The notes under the pieces are model-generated. The model ran no database searches. It was not told where the DNA came from and worked only from the letters and a program-made list of their open reading frames with translations. A DNA stretch of 50,918 nt from Burkholderiales bacterium. Its GTDB lineage: Bacteria; Pseudomonadota; Gammaproteobacteria; Burkholderiales; Casimicrobiaceae. Where the stretch lies: positions 1 through 50,918 of the forward strand of contig JANXUB010000007.1 in NCBI GenBank assembly GCA_025352105.1, written 5' to 3'. Shown one piece after another: positions 7,177 to 15,368 of this stretch (position 1 is its first letter; each line of letters starts with the position of its first letter). The translations under genes were made by a program, and so were the position numbers.

Positions 7177-8262
7177 ATGATCTCTATGCCCGGTTTTGGA
7201 AAGCCTACCCAGCCAGTCCTGCAACGCCTAAGCTTCCTCGCGTCCCAGTTCGCAATACTGTGCTTCATTGTGTGTAGCAGTGCGGCGCTGGCGCACGTAA
7301 AGTGGTTTGCGCCGTACGATTTGTTGTGTCCTCCGCGCCCCTTGTTTAGCGTGGTGTACGGCACTTTTTTCCTGACATTCTGCGGCTTCATGATGCCGGT
7401 GATATTCGTCACGGCCTACATCGACGTTTTGCTCGCGCAGCGGGCGCACGGTCTCAACGAACTGGTGACTAAAGTCTCCAATTTTTTCGAGCCGAATGCG
7501 TTCCTGTTGCTCAGAACCGGCGTGTTTTTGTTCCTGTTGGCGGTGTCTTACATGGGGAACGTTCTTTTGACGCCGGAATTGCAAACTGAGTGGCCCTGGG
7601 TGCGCTGGTTACAGCTTTTGATGGCGCTGCTCGTCGTCATGCCCAAAACAGCGTTTTTGACCGCAATCGGCTTGGCTTTCCTCTATGTCTGCGCCATTTA
7701 TCAGTACGGTTGGTTTCACCTGCTGGATTACCCGATTTTTCTTGGGGTTGCTGCGTATCTCTTCATCATGTCGCGCTACGGCGAGGAGAAATCAGCGCTG
7801 GCGCTGACCGTTTTGCGGGTGCTGACTGGCGTCACGCTGTTGTGGGCAGGCATGGAGAAATTTGCCTACCCAGAATGGAGTTTTCCGTTGCTGAAAGAGC
7901 GGCCGAGCGTTTCGCTTGGCTTCGACCCGGAGTTCTACATGGTGGCGGCGGGCTTTTTTGAGTTTACCGCTGCGTTTTTATTGATGACGGTGTCCATCGC
8001 GGCGCGCGTGGCTTCGGCGCTGTTACTGGTCATCTTTTCTGCTGCTGTCCCCGAGTTCGGTATCGTCGATTTGGTGGGGCACTTCGTCATCATCATCGTG
8101 CTGATCGTGCTCATATTCACGCACAATCCGATCGCCGACACGTTCAACGCGTTCAAAAATCCGACATCAGCTGCCGCGCTTTTTGTGGTGTTGTACTTTG
8201 CTGCGCTGGCGGCAATCGGCAGCTTGTTTTACGCCGCGCATTGGCTCGCCTACGGCGTCTGA
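7177..8262 (+). CDS. Multi-pass membrane protein, DoxX-like C-terminal half
   Basis: A 361-residue integral membrane protein with about eight to nine hydrophobic helices. The first ends in ALAHVKWFAPYDLLCPPRP, which could be a cleaved signal or an anchor with an exposed loop. The C-terminal half (from about TVLRVLTGVTLLWAGMEKFAYPEWS onward) matches DoxX/SURF4-like four-helix membrane proteins. DoxX relatives are tied to respiratory or thiol-redox functions, but no catalytic residue can be assigned here. The start ATG 7177 lacks a strong ribosome binding site; a second in-frame ATG lies four codons later. It converges with the response-regulator gene across a 73-bp gap holding a GGGGA...TCCCC inverted repeat. 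Function unknown. Confidence 0.7.
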   Translation: MISMPGFGKPTQPVLQRLSFLASQFAILCFIVCSSAALAHVKWFAPYDLLCPPRPLFSVVYGTFFLTFCGFMMPVIFVTAYIDVLLAQRAHGLNELVTKVSNFFEPNAFLLLRTGVFLFLLAVSYMGNVLLTPELQTEWPWVRWLQLLMALLVVMPKTAFLTAIGLAFLYVCAIYQYGWFHLLDYPIFLGVAAYLFIMSRYGEEKSALALTVLRVLTGVTLLWAGMEKFAYPEWSFPLLKERPSVSLGFDPEFYMVAAGFFEFTAAFLLMTVSIAARVASALLLVIFSAAVPEFGIVDLVGHFVIIIVLIVLIFTHNPIADTFNAFKNPTSAAALFVVLYFAALAAIGSLFYAAHWLAYGV

Positions 8263-8335
8263 GCGAGCGAACTCTAGGCGACAACCACGCGCGATTTCAG
8301 GGGAGCGCGCGCGATCCCCCGACGGTAGCGGCTGG

Positions 8336-9301
8336 TCAGGCTTCCCGCAAAAAGGCAAAGCGACCGCGCAACGCGCGAAGGCCGTTCATGATCGAGACTT
8401 TAAGCGAATTTGTGAGCGCCGTCTCCGGCGCAGCTTCTACGGCGTGACGCACCAGCAGAGCCGGATTGTTTTTGTAGAGCACGTTCTGATTGACCGCCGC
8501 CTTCACGCTCAATTGCAGCGCGCCGCGACGAATCGGCTTGTTGGCATAGCGGAAGATCTGTACCTGATTGATGAGCTTGATGACCGTTTCTGCGTCCTGC
8601 GCCTCGGTCAATAAAATTGCCAAAATCAGCGGGTACTGCGTCTTCAGGATGCGCAGCAGTTGCGTGGTGTCTTCGTTGCTGACATGGGTGTCAGTAATGA
8701 TGACCGAGATGTCGTGCTTCTCCAGGATATCAATGGCTTGAGCAATGTTCCTGGCACCATGAACGCCGTACACATTGTGGAACATGCCGGTGATCGAATT
8801 GATTACGTCGGCGTTGTCGTCAATGACCAGTATTTCCGCAGCCGAGGCCAGCGCGGGAGCCTTCAGCGTTGCCGCCTCGCTATTCACGAGCACGGGAGCA
8901 TTCGCCGTTGTCCGTGCAATCTCAGCGGCCTGCGCAACGATTGCCTTGATTTCGCTGTGATCCCACGGTTTGTTGATGTAGCGGAACACCTCGCCGTCGT
9001 TGACCGAGCCGACGATGGCCGCGAGATCAGAGTAACCGGTGAGCAGCACGCGCATGGTGTTCGGGGAGAGCTGACGCACGCGCGAGAGCAGGTCAATGCC
9101 GAGCATGCCAGGCATGCGCTGGTCGCTCACGATGACGTGAATATGCGTCTTTGCAATGATCTCAAGCGCCTGAGCGCCGCTGGTGGCCGTGTGTACTTCG
9201 TAGCTTTGTCGAAAAATGGTTCGCAGCAGGCTCACGATGCGCTCTTCGTCATCGACAAACAACACGCGCAGGGTTTCTTGGGTCATAGTCGCTCTATCCA
9301 T
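8336..9301 (-). CDS. Response regulator with two receiver domains, no output domain
   Basis: A 321-residue protein made of two REC domains. REC1 (about 10-125) has the acidic pocket VDDEE, phospho-acceptor Asp60 (VSDQRMPG) and Lys111 (NKPWD). REC2 (about 155-270) has IDDN, Asp204 (ITDTHVS) and Lys255 (NKPIRRG). The last 50 residues are helical with no recognisable DNA-binding, HD-GYP or GGDEF domain. The REC1 sequence DQRMPGM...LLTGYSDL...YINKPWD is of the type often joined to HD-GYP phosphodiesterases, so the absence of an effector is notable. It is the last gene of the peroxidase-kinase-regulator operon, 32 bp after the kinase. It may act as a phosphorelay intermediate or by protein-protein contact. 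Confidence 0.88.
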   Translation of the reverse strand: MDRATMTQETLRVLFVDDEERIVSLLRTIFRQSYEVHTATSGAQALEIIAKTHIHVIVSDQRMPGMLGIDLLSRVRQLSPNTMRVLLTGYSDLAAIVGSVNDGEVFRYINKPWDHSEIKAIVAQAAEIARTTANAPVLVNSEAATLKAPALASAAEILVIDDNADVINSITGMFHNVYGVHGARNIAQAIDILEKHDISVIITDTHVSNEDTTQLLRILKTQYPLILAILLTEAQDAETVIKLINQVQIFRYANKPIRRGALQLSVKAAVNQNVLYKNNPALLVRHAVEAAPETALTNSLKVSIMNGLRALRGRFAFLREA

Positions 9302-9333
9302 TAAGCCGTTTAGACGCTACGGTGGCGCACCAA

Positions 9334-11148
9334 TCAGGCAGGCTGCAAGTCCACCGGATCATCGTCTTCGATGATACCTGCGGCCGCCTGTTTCTGCTGG
9401 ATTGGTAACAAAATTGAGAACGTTGTGCCGATATCCTTCTCTGTATCCACCAGAATTTTTCCGCCGTGGGCTTCAATAATTTTGTAGGAAATCGACAGGC
9501 CCATACCCGTGCCCTCACCAATCGGTTTGGTCGTGAAGAACGGGTCGAAGATTTTCGGCAACACGCTTGATGGAATGCCGCCACCATCATCCTGAATTTC
9601 GATGCGAATCATCTTCTCGTCGTGGCGTTCGGTGCGCAGTATCAACGTGCCTTGTTCGCCCATCGCATGCGCCGCGTTGGTGATGATGTTCAAAAAAACC
9701 TGGTTGATCTGCGACGGCGAACACATGATGTCCGGCACGTCGAGGTATTCGGTTTGTACAGTGACGCGGTGCTTGAGCAGATTGCGGGCTAACAGCAGGG
9801 TGCTGTCGAGGCCTTTGCGCACGTCGAAGTTGGCAACGCTGGCACGATCAAGGCGGCTGAAATTGCGCAGGTTAATAACGATCTCGGAGATCTGACCGAT
9901 GCCGTGGGTGCCATCGGAGAGCATCGAATCGAGTTCTTCGAAGCGCTTGTTTTTTACGACATCGTGTGAAAGCGTTGCCACTTGCAGATACTGCGTGTTC
10001 AACTCGTTCTTGTCGGCGTTCTTGTCGCGCAGTGAGGTTGCGAAGAGGTGGCTGCTGTTGGCCAGATCGTGCACCTTGCTCAGGTGCTCTTTCATCACGT
10101 CGAGCGTGCCTTTAACGTAGGCGAGTGGCGTGTTGATTTCATGTGCGATGCCCGCGACCATCTGGCCGAGGGCTGACATTTTTTCTGACTGCACCAGTTG
10201 CATTTGCGACTCTTTAAGCTCGCGGTTTGCCTGGGTCAGCGCACCATTAACCTTACCCAGTTGCCGGTAACTGCGGATCAGACGCCAGCCCAGATATCCG
10301 AGCAGTGCCAGCAAGAAGACCGAATACGCAATGAGTAGCTGCCGATAAAACTGCTGATCGAGCAGGCGCGTTTCGTGCGTTTTAGAGTACGCGTCACTCA
10401 GCTCGTCAATTTTTTTGGCGGTCGGCAATGCGGACAACTCGTTGAGCAGACTGGCACCGATGTCCTGCTGCTTGAGTGTGGTGCCAATGTGAGCAATCAA
10501 AACCTCGATGGATTCTTTGACTTCAAGCGGATACTGCTCGGCGCGCTCGCGCAACGTGACGAGCTGCTGCGTGAGCTTGTCTTTCAGCGCGGCGTCGGGG
10601 GTCAGGTTGTAGCTCAGCGTTTCTGAAAACACTGGATTGACTGTCGCCTCAAGCTCTGCTTGTCGAGCCGCGCTCAAGCCAATCCGTTTCGCCGTGGCGA
10701 TCACGTCGTCGTAAGCGGTCGGTAAAAAGTTGGTCGAGTTGCGATAGATTGAATTCTGCGATTTGAAGCGCTCGATCATCGCGATCTTTTTCGCCATGAT
10801 CTCCTGGAACGACTTGAGCATCGTATCCAGCTCAGCCGATTCGCCGGTCTCAACGGTCTTTTGCGTCAGGCCGGTGGCGAGTTCGCGAATCACAGGCAGT
10901 GGCTGCGCGACAGGATCGTAGTTATTGTTGATTCCCATCTTCGACTTGAAGACGTCGATATTCCACTCGGCATCAATCTGCTTTAACTGACGCAGATTGC
11001 TGATGACGTCGTTGTGCGCGTCAAAGTCCACGTTGCGGGTTTTGCTGAATAGAAACCCGAGAATTGCGACGAGCACGACCGCAATCGCGATGTTTATGTT
11101 CCGCTGCATGCCGCTGCTGATCTCGCGCTTTTTGACGTCGGTGCTCAT
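9334..11148 (-). CDS. Sensor histidine kinase with all-helical periplasmic domain
   Basis: A 604-residue membrane kinase. Layout: transmembrane helix about 18-35; a long helical periplasmic region about 36-275 (opening with [18 protein letters not shown], which resembles the all-helical DAHL-type sensor class); a second transmembrane helix at about 280-300; a coiled-coil linker; HisKA with phospho-acceptor His336 ([14 protein letters not shown]); and HATPase_c with [26 protein letters not shown] boxes. All kinase motifs are intact. The ATG overlaps the peroxidase stop (ATGA), indicating translational coupling with a periplasmic di-heme peroxidase. The response regulator follows. The signal is unknown; the context favours a peroxide or redox cue. 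Confidence 0.9.
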   Translation of the reverse strand: MSTDVKKREISSGMQRNINIAIAVVLVAILGFLFSKTRNVDFDAHNDVISNLRQLKQIDAEWNIDVFKSKMGINNNYDPVAQPLPVIRELATGLTQKTVETGESAELDTMLKSFQEIMAKKIAMIERFKSQNSIYRNSTNFLPTAYDDVIATAKRIGLSAARQAELEATVNPVFSETLSYNLTPDAALKDKLTQQLVTLRERAEQYPLEVKESIEVLIAHIGTTLKQQDIGASLLNELSALPTAKKIDELSDAYSKTHETRLLDQQFYRQLLIAYSVFLLALLGYLGWRLIRSYRQLGKVNGALTQANRELKESQMQLVQSEKMSALGQMVAGIAHEINTPLAYVKGTLDVMKEHLSKVHDLANSSHLFATSLRDKNADKNELNTQYLQVATLSHDVVKNKRFEELDSMLSDGTHGIGQISEIVINLRNFSRLDRASVANFDVRKGLDSTLLLARNLLKHRVTVQTEYLDVPDIMCSPSQINQVFLNIITNAAHAMGEQGTLILRTERHDEKMIRIEIQDDGGGIPSSVLPKIFDPFFTTKPIGEGTGMGLSISYKIIEAHGGKILVDTEKDIGTTFSILLPIQQKQAAAGIIEDDDPVDLQPA

Positions 11149-12116
11149 TGAAGCGGCTTCCCTTTGAATTCTCCAGTCAGCGTGCGCAAAAATTTGATGA
11201 TCAATTCCTTGTCACCCTTGGGTGCCGGACGCCCCAACTGATACTGAAACATGATGTCGACGGCGTCGTCCAGCGTGGCGGCTGAGCCGTCGTGGAAGTA
11301 GGGCGGCGTCAGCGCAACGTTGCGCAAGCTCGGTACGCGGAATACGTGCTTGTCTGCCTCATTCTTGGTCTGGTTGAAGCGACCGAGATCGGCCGTGGTG
11401 ATATTGCCGCGCTTCTTGAAATAGTCGCCCATCACGCCGAAGACCTGGAACATGTTGCCACCGACGTTTACGCCCTGATGGCAGGCAATGCAACCGTAAG
11501 CCTTGAACTTCTGATAACCGCGTTGCTCGTCCTCGGTGATGGCGGTCTTGTCGCCACGTAAAAATTTGTCAAAACGGGCGTTCGGTGTGAACAACGAACG
11601 CTCGAATGCAACGATGGCCTCGGCAATGTTTTTCGCAGTGGCAGGCTCGCCAAACACTGATTTGAACAATTCAGCGTAGTCGGCCTGACCGTTCAAGCGG
11701 GCTGTCAATTTCTCCCACGTGGTTCCCATGACCTTTGGGTTGACCATTAGTTTTTTGATTTGATCTTCGAGGGACTCATTTCTGCCGTCCCACGAGTAGC
11801 GGGAATTGAACGCGAGATTAAAAATGCTTGGCGCGTTCACGTCGCCCTGCTGTCCGCGAATACCCTTCGAGAGCGGAGTGCGGTCGGCACCTCCCGTGTT
11901 GTAGCCGTGACAAGCGAAGCAGGCAATGGTGCCGTCTTCTGACACCCGCTTGTCAAAAAACAGCTTTTCTCCCAAGCTGACTTTGCGCTCATCGAGCTTC
12001 ATTTCCAGTGGAATCGGCTTTATCGGCTCGTTGACCTGCGCCAAAACTTGCCCCGCCATTCCCATCGAAATTGTCGCTGCCAAAGCAGCGATCACCGATA
12101 ACAAACCACCCAACAT
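11145..12116 (-). CDS. Di-heme cytochrome c peroxidase (MauG/CcpA family)
   Basis: A 323-residue secreted protein with an N-terminal signal peptide (to about residue 26, AQVNEP) and two CxxCH heme-c sites, CFACH at 66-70 and CIACH at 209-213. The downstream FRVPSLRNVALTPPYFHDGS motif is the conserved bacterial cytochrome c peroxidase signature. The family reduces hydrogen peroxide to water in the periplasm using c-type cytochromes; MauG-type relatives oxidise proteins instead. Length is normal. It is the first gene of an operon with a sensor kinase and response regulator, an unusual partnership. A run of eight G residues lies four bases before its start codon. Confidence 0.9.
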   Translation of the reverse strand: MLGGLLSVIAALAATISMGMAGQVLAQVNEPIKPIPLEMKLDERKVSLGEKLFFDKRVSEDGTIACFACHGYNTGGADRTPLSKGIRGQQGDVNAPSIFNLAFNSRYSWDGRNESLEDQIKKLMVNPKVMGTTWEKLTARLNGQADYAELFKSVFGEPATAKNIAEAIVAFERSLFTPNARFDKFLRGDKTAITEDEQRGYQKFKAYGCIACHQGVNVGGNMFQVFGVMGDYFKKRGNITTADLGRFNQTKNEADKHVFRVPSLRNVALTPPYFHDGSAATLDDAVDIMFQYQLGRPAPKGDKELIIKFLRTLTGEFKGKPLQ

Positions 12117-12529
12117 ACTACCCCCCCCAATACCAACTACTTTGTCTTTGTATCTCTACGGCAGCCGAAAGCGGCACCGCGCCGGATTTGTCTGGCATTG
12201 TCGTGTGAACGGTCGTTTGCGCCCAGTAACATCGGCCACCCGCCAGCGTTTGGCGAGTGTCATGTTGTGAACGCACGACACATGACGTACGACATGAATG
12301 CCCGTGCTTTCGTGTGTCCAGTGCGTTTAAAGACGCATCAGCTTCTTGGCTAAACGCACTATTTGACAGGGGCTAGACGGAAAAAAGCGCTAGAGTCGAC
12401 TTTGCGCTAAATCATGGCCTAGCCCACTGAATCTATCGCTTATCGCCGAGAAGCTACTGCTGCTGGAGCGTTCCGTCCCCTGCCCAAACTATGCGGCGGA
12501 CGAGAGTCTCACAGCATGTTTTGTGCCCG
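12117..12529. other. 413-bp intergenic region upstream of the peroxidase operon
   Basis: No gene is apparent. Contents seen: a C8 run at 12121-12128 (G8 on the transcribed strand) in the peroxidase leader; a small stem CGCCA/TGGCG at 12241-12255; a bulged hairpin at 12259-12286 with an AACG loop; and a perfect 10-bp inverted repeat AGTGCGTTTA/TAAACGCACT (12320-12329 and 12351-12360) with a 21-nt loop. TTGACA near 12363 has no -10 at normal spacing. The region must hold the promoter of the peroxidase operon and the 3' end of the prxQ transcript. Confidence 0.45.
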
Positions 12530-12988
12530 TTAGGACAGTGTCATCACAAAGTCGAGCACCGCCTGCGCGTGGCCCGCAACTTTGACGCCGCGCCACTCGT
12601 GGATCAGTGTGCGATCAGGACCAATGATGAACGTGCTGCGCTCGATGCCGCGCACCTGCTTGCCATACATGTTCTTCATTTTGATCCCGTCAAACTGGTC
12701 GCAAAGCGTCACTTCGGCGTCAGAGATCAGCACAAATGGGAAGCCGTGCTTCGCGCAGAAATTGTCATGCGATTTGACGCTGTCTCGCGACACGCCAACG
12801 ATGATGGCGTTGGCTTTGGCGAACCGATCATGCAACGCCGCGAAGTCAATGCCTTCGGTCGTGCAGCCGGGAGTGCTGTCCTTGGGATAGAAATACAGGA
12901 CGACGACTTTGCCTTTGTGGTCGGATAGTTTGAAGCGTCCGCCGCCGCTAGTCGGGAGGTCAAAGTCAGCTACTTGTTTGCTTGGCAT
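12530..12988 (-). CDS. bcp: Thiol peroxidase, PrxQ/BCP family
   Basis: A 152-residue cytoplasmic peroxiredoxin. The peroxidatic Cys lies in YFYPKDSTPGCTTEG, the classical BCP/PrxQ motif. The Cys five residues after it, normally the resolving partner (CTxEAC), is replaced here: the sequence reads CTTEGIDF. A Cys occurs later in NFCAKHGFPF and another in VTLCDQF. This suggests a 1-Cys mechanism or a different resolving Cys. It uses reduced thiols to remove H2O2 and alkyl hydroperoxides. It lies upstream of the peroxidase-kinase operon on the same strand, but 413 bp away, so probably has its own transcript. Confidence 0.9.
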   Translation of the reverse strand: MPSKQVADFDLPTSGGGRFKLSDHKGKVVVLYFYPKDSTPGCTTEGIDFAALHDRFAKANAIIVGVSRDSVKSHDNFCAKHGFPFVLISDAEVTLCDQFDGIKMKNMYGKQVRGIERSTFIIGPDRTLIHEWRGVKVAGHAQAVLDFVMTLS

Positions 12989-13065
12989 GATGGTTCAACT
13001 CTAAAAATACAAATTGCCGCTGAATTGCGATTCGCAGTGCTCGCAGCAGCGCTAAGGCACCGACA

Positions 13066-14331
13066 CTATTTTTTCACCAATTCCACACGACGGTTTTGCG
13101 CCTTGCCGATGGATGTGGCGTTATCACCGACAGGCTTGGTTGCGCCGAATCCCAGCGTATTGAGGCGCGCGGTGGCGACGCCGGCTGCGACGAGCCAGAT
13201 TTTGACCGATGCCGCGCGCTTCTCAGACAATGTCTGATTGTGCGCGGCGGTCGCGGTGGAATCCGTGTGGCCCTCGATAGTGAATTTCCAGTCGGGCTTT
13301 TCCTTGGCGAGCTTGACGATGGTTTCGAGTGCGGTCTTCGAATCCGGTTTGATGACGTCGGAATCGGTATCGAAATTAATGCCGTAGATTCGCGCCCGAC
13401 CGGCCTGATCCATGCCTTTCGCCAGTTGCGACGACGCTGTCTGAACGCCATTCCAGTGTGGGCAGCTGCCGACGTTGTCGCTGATTTTCTTGCCATACCA
13501 GAGCCCGCCCGTTCCATCGGTGTCGCCGTCATTCCACCAAAGGCCGAGGATTTCCTTGCCGTCCGGTGAGAAGGCAAATACGGCAGGGCCGCTACCACTG
13601 GTTTGCTTCCAGGTGAACCGCGTGACTCGCCCATCGATGCCGCCGCTTGTTATGACACCGTTGCCGTGCTCGTAGCAGCCAGATAGCGACGCTCCCTCCT
13701 GCTGAAGGTGGAAGTTCTGAAAGTTGGTCGCGTAAGTGCCGGATACGTTGGGGGCCGCTGTCCGCGTTTTCTGCTCACCATACGCACGGAAATCAAAGAG
13801 CTCGATGTACTCCGTTGAACCATGATTTTTTTTGATCGTGAGCTTGATCCAACGCGCGGGCATGAGCTTCGACACGACGAAGCTCTGCTTGTCCTGACGT
13901 GCCTTGAGCGAAAGCGTGGCTATGGTCTCAAATCCACTCGCCGGGCCAACATTGGATACCTGCACCACAACCTCTTTTGCGCTACGGCTGCCTTCGGGGT
14001 CACCGTCAGCGCTGGCGGTATCGAATTCAAGCGTCTTGATCACCGATTCTTCGGGGAGCACGATTAGCAACTCTTGCGGCGAGACCGTGCCTTTTGGCGT
14101 CGCCCAACCCGTTTTGCTGCGCTCATCCAGTAGCCAAAACGCCGACCACGATTCATCGTACTCAGTGGGCTTTTTGAGCATCCACGCGCCATTAGCGTAC
14201 GAGGTGAGATTGATGTCACTGCCCGTCGCGGCAGGTTCCGCCGCGTCACTCGACGGGCTCGGTACCAGCGTCAAACCGGCCATAGCCAATGCGGCGATTG
14301 GCAGAAATTTTCGAAGAATCATTAGCGTCAC
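13066..14331 (-). CDS. Secreted protein with C-terminal OmpA-like domain
   Basis: A 421-residue exported protein. The signal peptide ends near DAAEPAA (residue about 30). Residues about 40-190 are beta-rich and resemble a discoidin/F5-8C-like carbohydrate-binding fold (WSAFWLLDERSKTGWATPKG ... RWIKLTIKKNHGSTEYIELFDFRAYGE). A central region about 195-300 with several Trp and Gly is of unknown type. Residues about 310-421 form an OmpA C-terminal domain with GINFDTDSDVIKPDS and IEGHTDSTATAAHNQTLSEKRA, including the Asp and Arg that contact peptidoglycan. It probably tethers an extracytoplasmic recognition module to peptidoglycan. It is not clearly in the arn operon, 65 bp away, but shares its strand. 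Confidence 0.82.
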   Translation of the reverse strand: MTLMILRKFLPIAALAMAGLTLVPSPSSDAAEPAATGSDINLTSYANGAWMLKKPTEYDESWSAFWLLDERSKTGWATPKGTVSPQELLIVLPEESVIKTLEFDTASADGDPEGSRSAKEVVVQVSNVGPASGFETIATLSLKARQDKQSFVVSKLMPARWIKLTIKKNHGSTEYIELFDFRAYGEQKTRTAAPNVSGTYATNFQNFHLQQEGASLSGCYEHGNGVITSGGIDGRVTRFTWKQTSGSGPAVFAFSPDGKEILGLWWNDGDTDGTGGLWYGKKISDNVGSCPHWNGVQTASSQLAKGMDQAGRARIYGINFDTDSDVIKPDSKTALETIVKLAKEKPDWKFTIEGHTDSTATAAHNQTLSEKRAASVKIWLVAAGVATARLNTLGFGATKPVGDNATSIGKAQNRRVELVKK

Positions 14332-14396
14332 GATACGCCTTTCAGAATAGATATCAAGCGATAAAGATCGCCAATAGTAATGACGAGCAACAAAAG

Positions 14397-15368
14397 CTAG
14401 CGGCGCATCGTCTGCGCAAGATGGGCGAGATAAGGTTCGCCCTGCTTAACCAGCGTACCTGATCGTCCGGCAACCTCTGCCCAGTCGAGTTCGCAGTACG
14501 GTAAGGCTTCTTTGTTCATAGTGTCAAAGTAGGTCCCGGTGCTGACCAAGCTGTAGCCCTGATCGCGCCAACCCGCCAGCAGGCGCACCATCACCGGCAG
14601 CAGCGCCATGCCTTCGAGTTCGGCGTGCAACGTGAAAACATGGTCGCGGCGATTGTGTGCGGTGAGCTGCAACAAATGCTCATGCACGTTTTCTGTGGTG
14701 CAGCCGTCGAGGCCAATCAGTTCGTCGAGCGTAGGCAGGGTGCCGGTGATTTGTGGCACCGGCAAGGCTTCGCCTTTCACCAGTGGCCAGAACACGCTTC
14801 CGGTGTCGGTGTCTTTTGCGGGCAAGAGCGCTGGCGGATCAGAGCGCACGTCGCTGGCGTAGCGATAGCCTAGCGTGCCCTGATGGCGCAGGGCCTCCAC
14901 GCTCATTTGCCAGCCTGCTGCGCCCCACGTCTGCGCTGGATTTCCGAAGACTTGCGTGAAGCGCTCATGGGCGCGATCCATCTGATTGCGTGTCCATTCG
15001 GGTGATTTTTTCATCACGCCGTCTTGCCAGCTCACATGATCCCAGCAATGAATGCCGCATTCAAACCCGGCGTCGCGCGTGGCCTGCATCGGCTCGGCCG
15101 CGCGCTTGCCGATATCCGGACCGGGGATCAACGTGCCGTATAGCAGCGTCTTCAGGCCATAGTTGGAGCGCACCGACGTGCGTCTGACTTTGGCCAAAAA
15201 ACCAGGTCGAAAAATGCGTTTGATGGCACGGCCGGTATTGTCCGGCCCCATCGAAAAAAGGAATGTCGCGCCGACCTGTTCGCGCTTAAAAAGCTCGACG
15301 AGACGAGGGACGCCTTCGAGCGTTCCGCGCAATGTGTCAACGTCAACCTTCAGGCAAAGAAACGGCAT
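14397..15368 (-). CDS. arnD: 4-deoxy-4-formamido-L-arabinose-phosphoundecaprenol deformylase ArnD
   Basis: A 323-residue polysaccharide-deacetylase (NodB) family protein. MPFLCLKVDVDTLRGTLEGVPRL and the later CGIHCWDHVSWQD are close to known ArnD sequences and supply the metal and catalytic Asp/His residues. It removes the formyl group from undecaprenyl-phosphate-Ara4FN, so the deprotected donor can be used by ArnT. Its ATG overlaps the previous stop by one base (TAATG). It is the last recognised gene of the arn operon. Confidence 0.92.
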   Translation of the reverse strand: MPFLCLKVDVDTLRGTLEGVPRLVELFKREQVGATFLFSMGPDNTGRAIKRIFRPGFLAKVRRTSVRSNYGLKTLLYGTLIPGPDIGKRAAEPMQATRDAGFECGIHCWDHVSWQDGVMKKSPEWTRNQMDRAHERFTQVFGNPAQTWGAAGWQMSVEALRHQGTLGYRYASDVRSDPPALLPAKDTDTGSVFWPLVKGEALPVPQITGTLPTLDELIGLDGCTTENVHEHLLQLTAHNRRDHVFTLHAELEGMALLPVMVRLLAGWRDQGYSLVSTGTYFDTMNKEALPYCELDWAEVAGRSGTLVKQGEPYLAHLAQTMRR

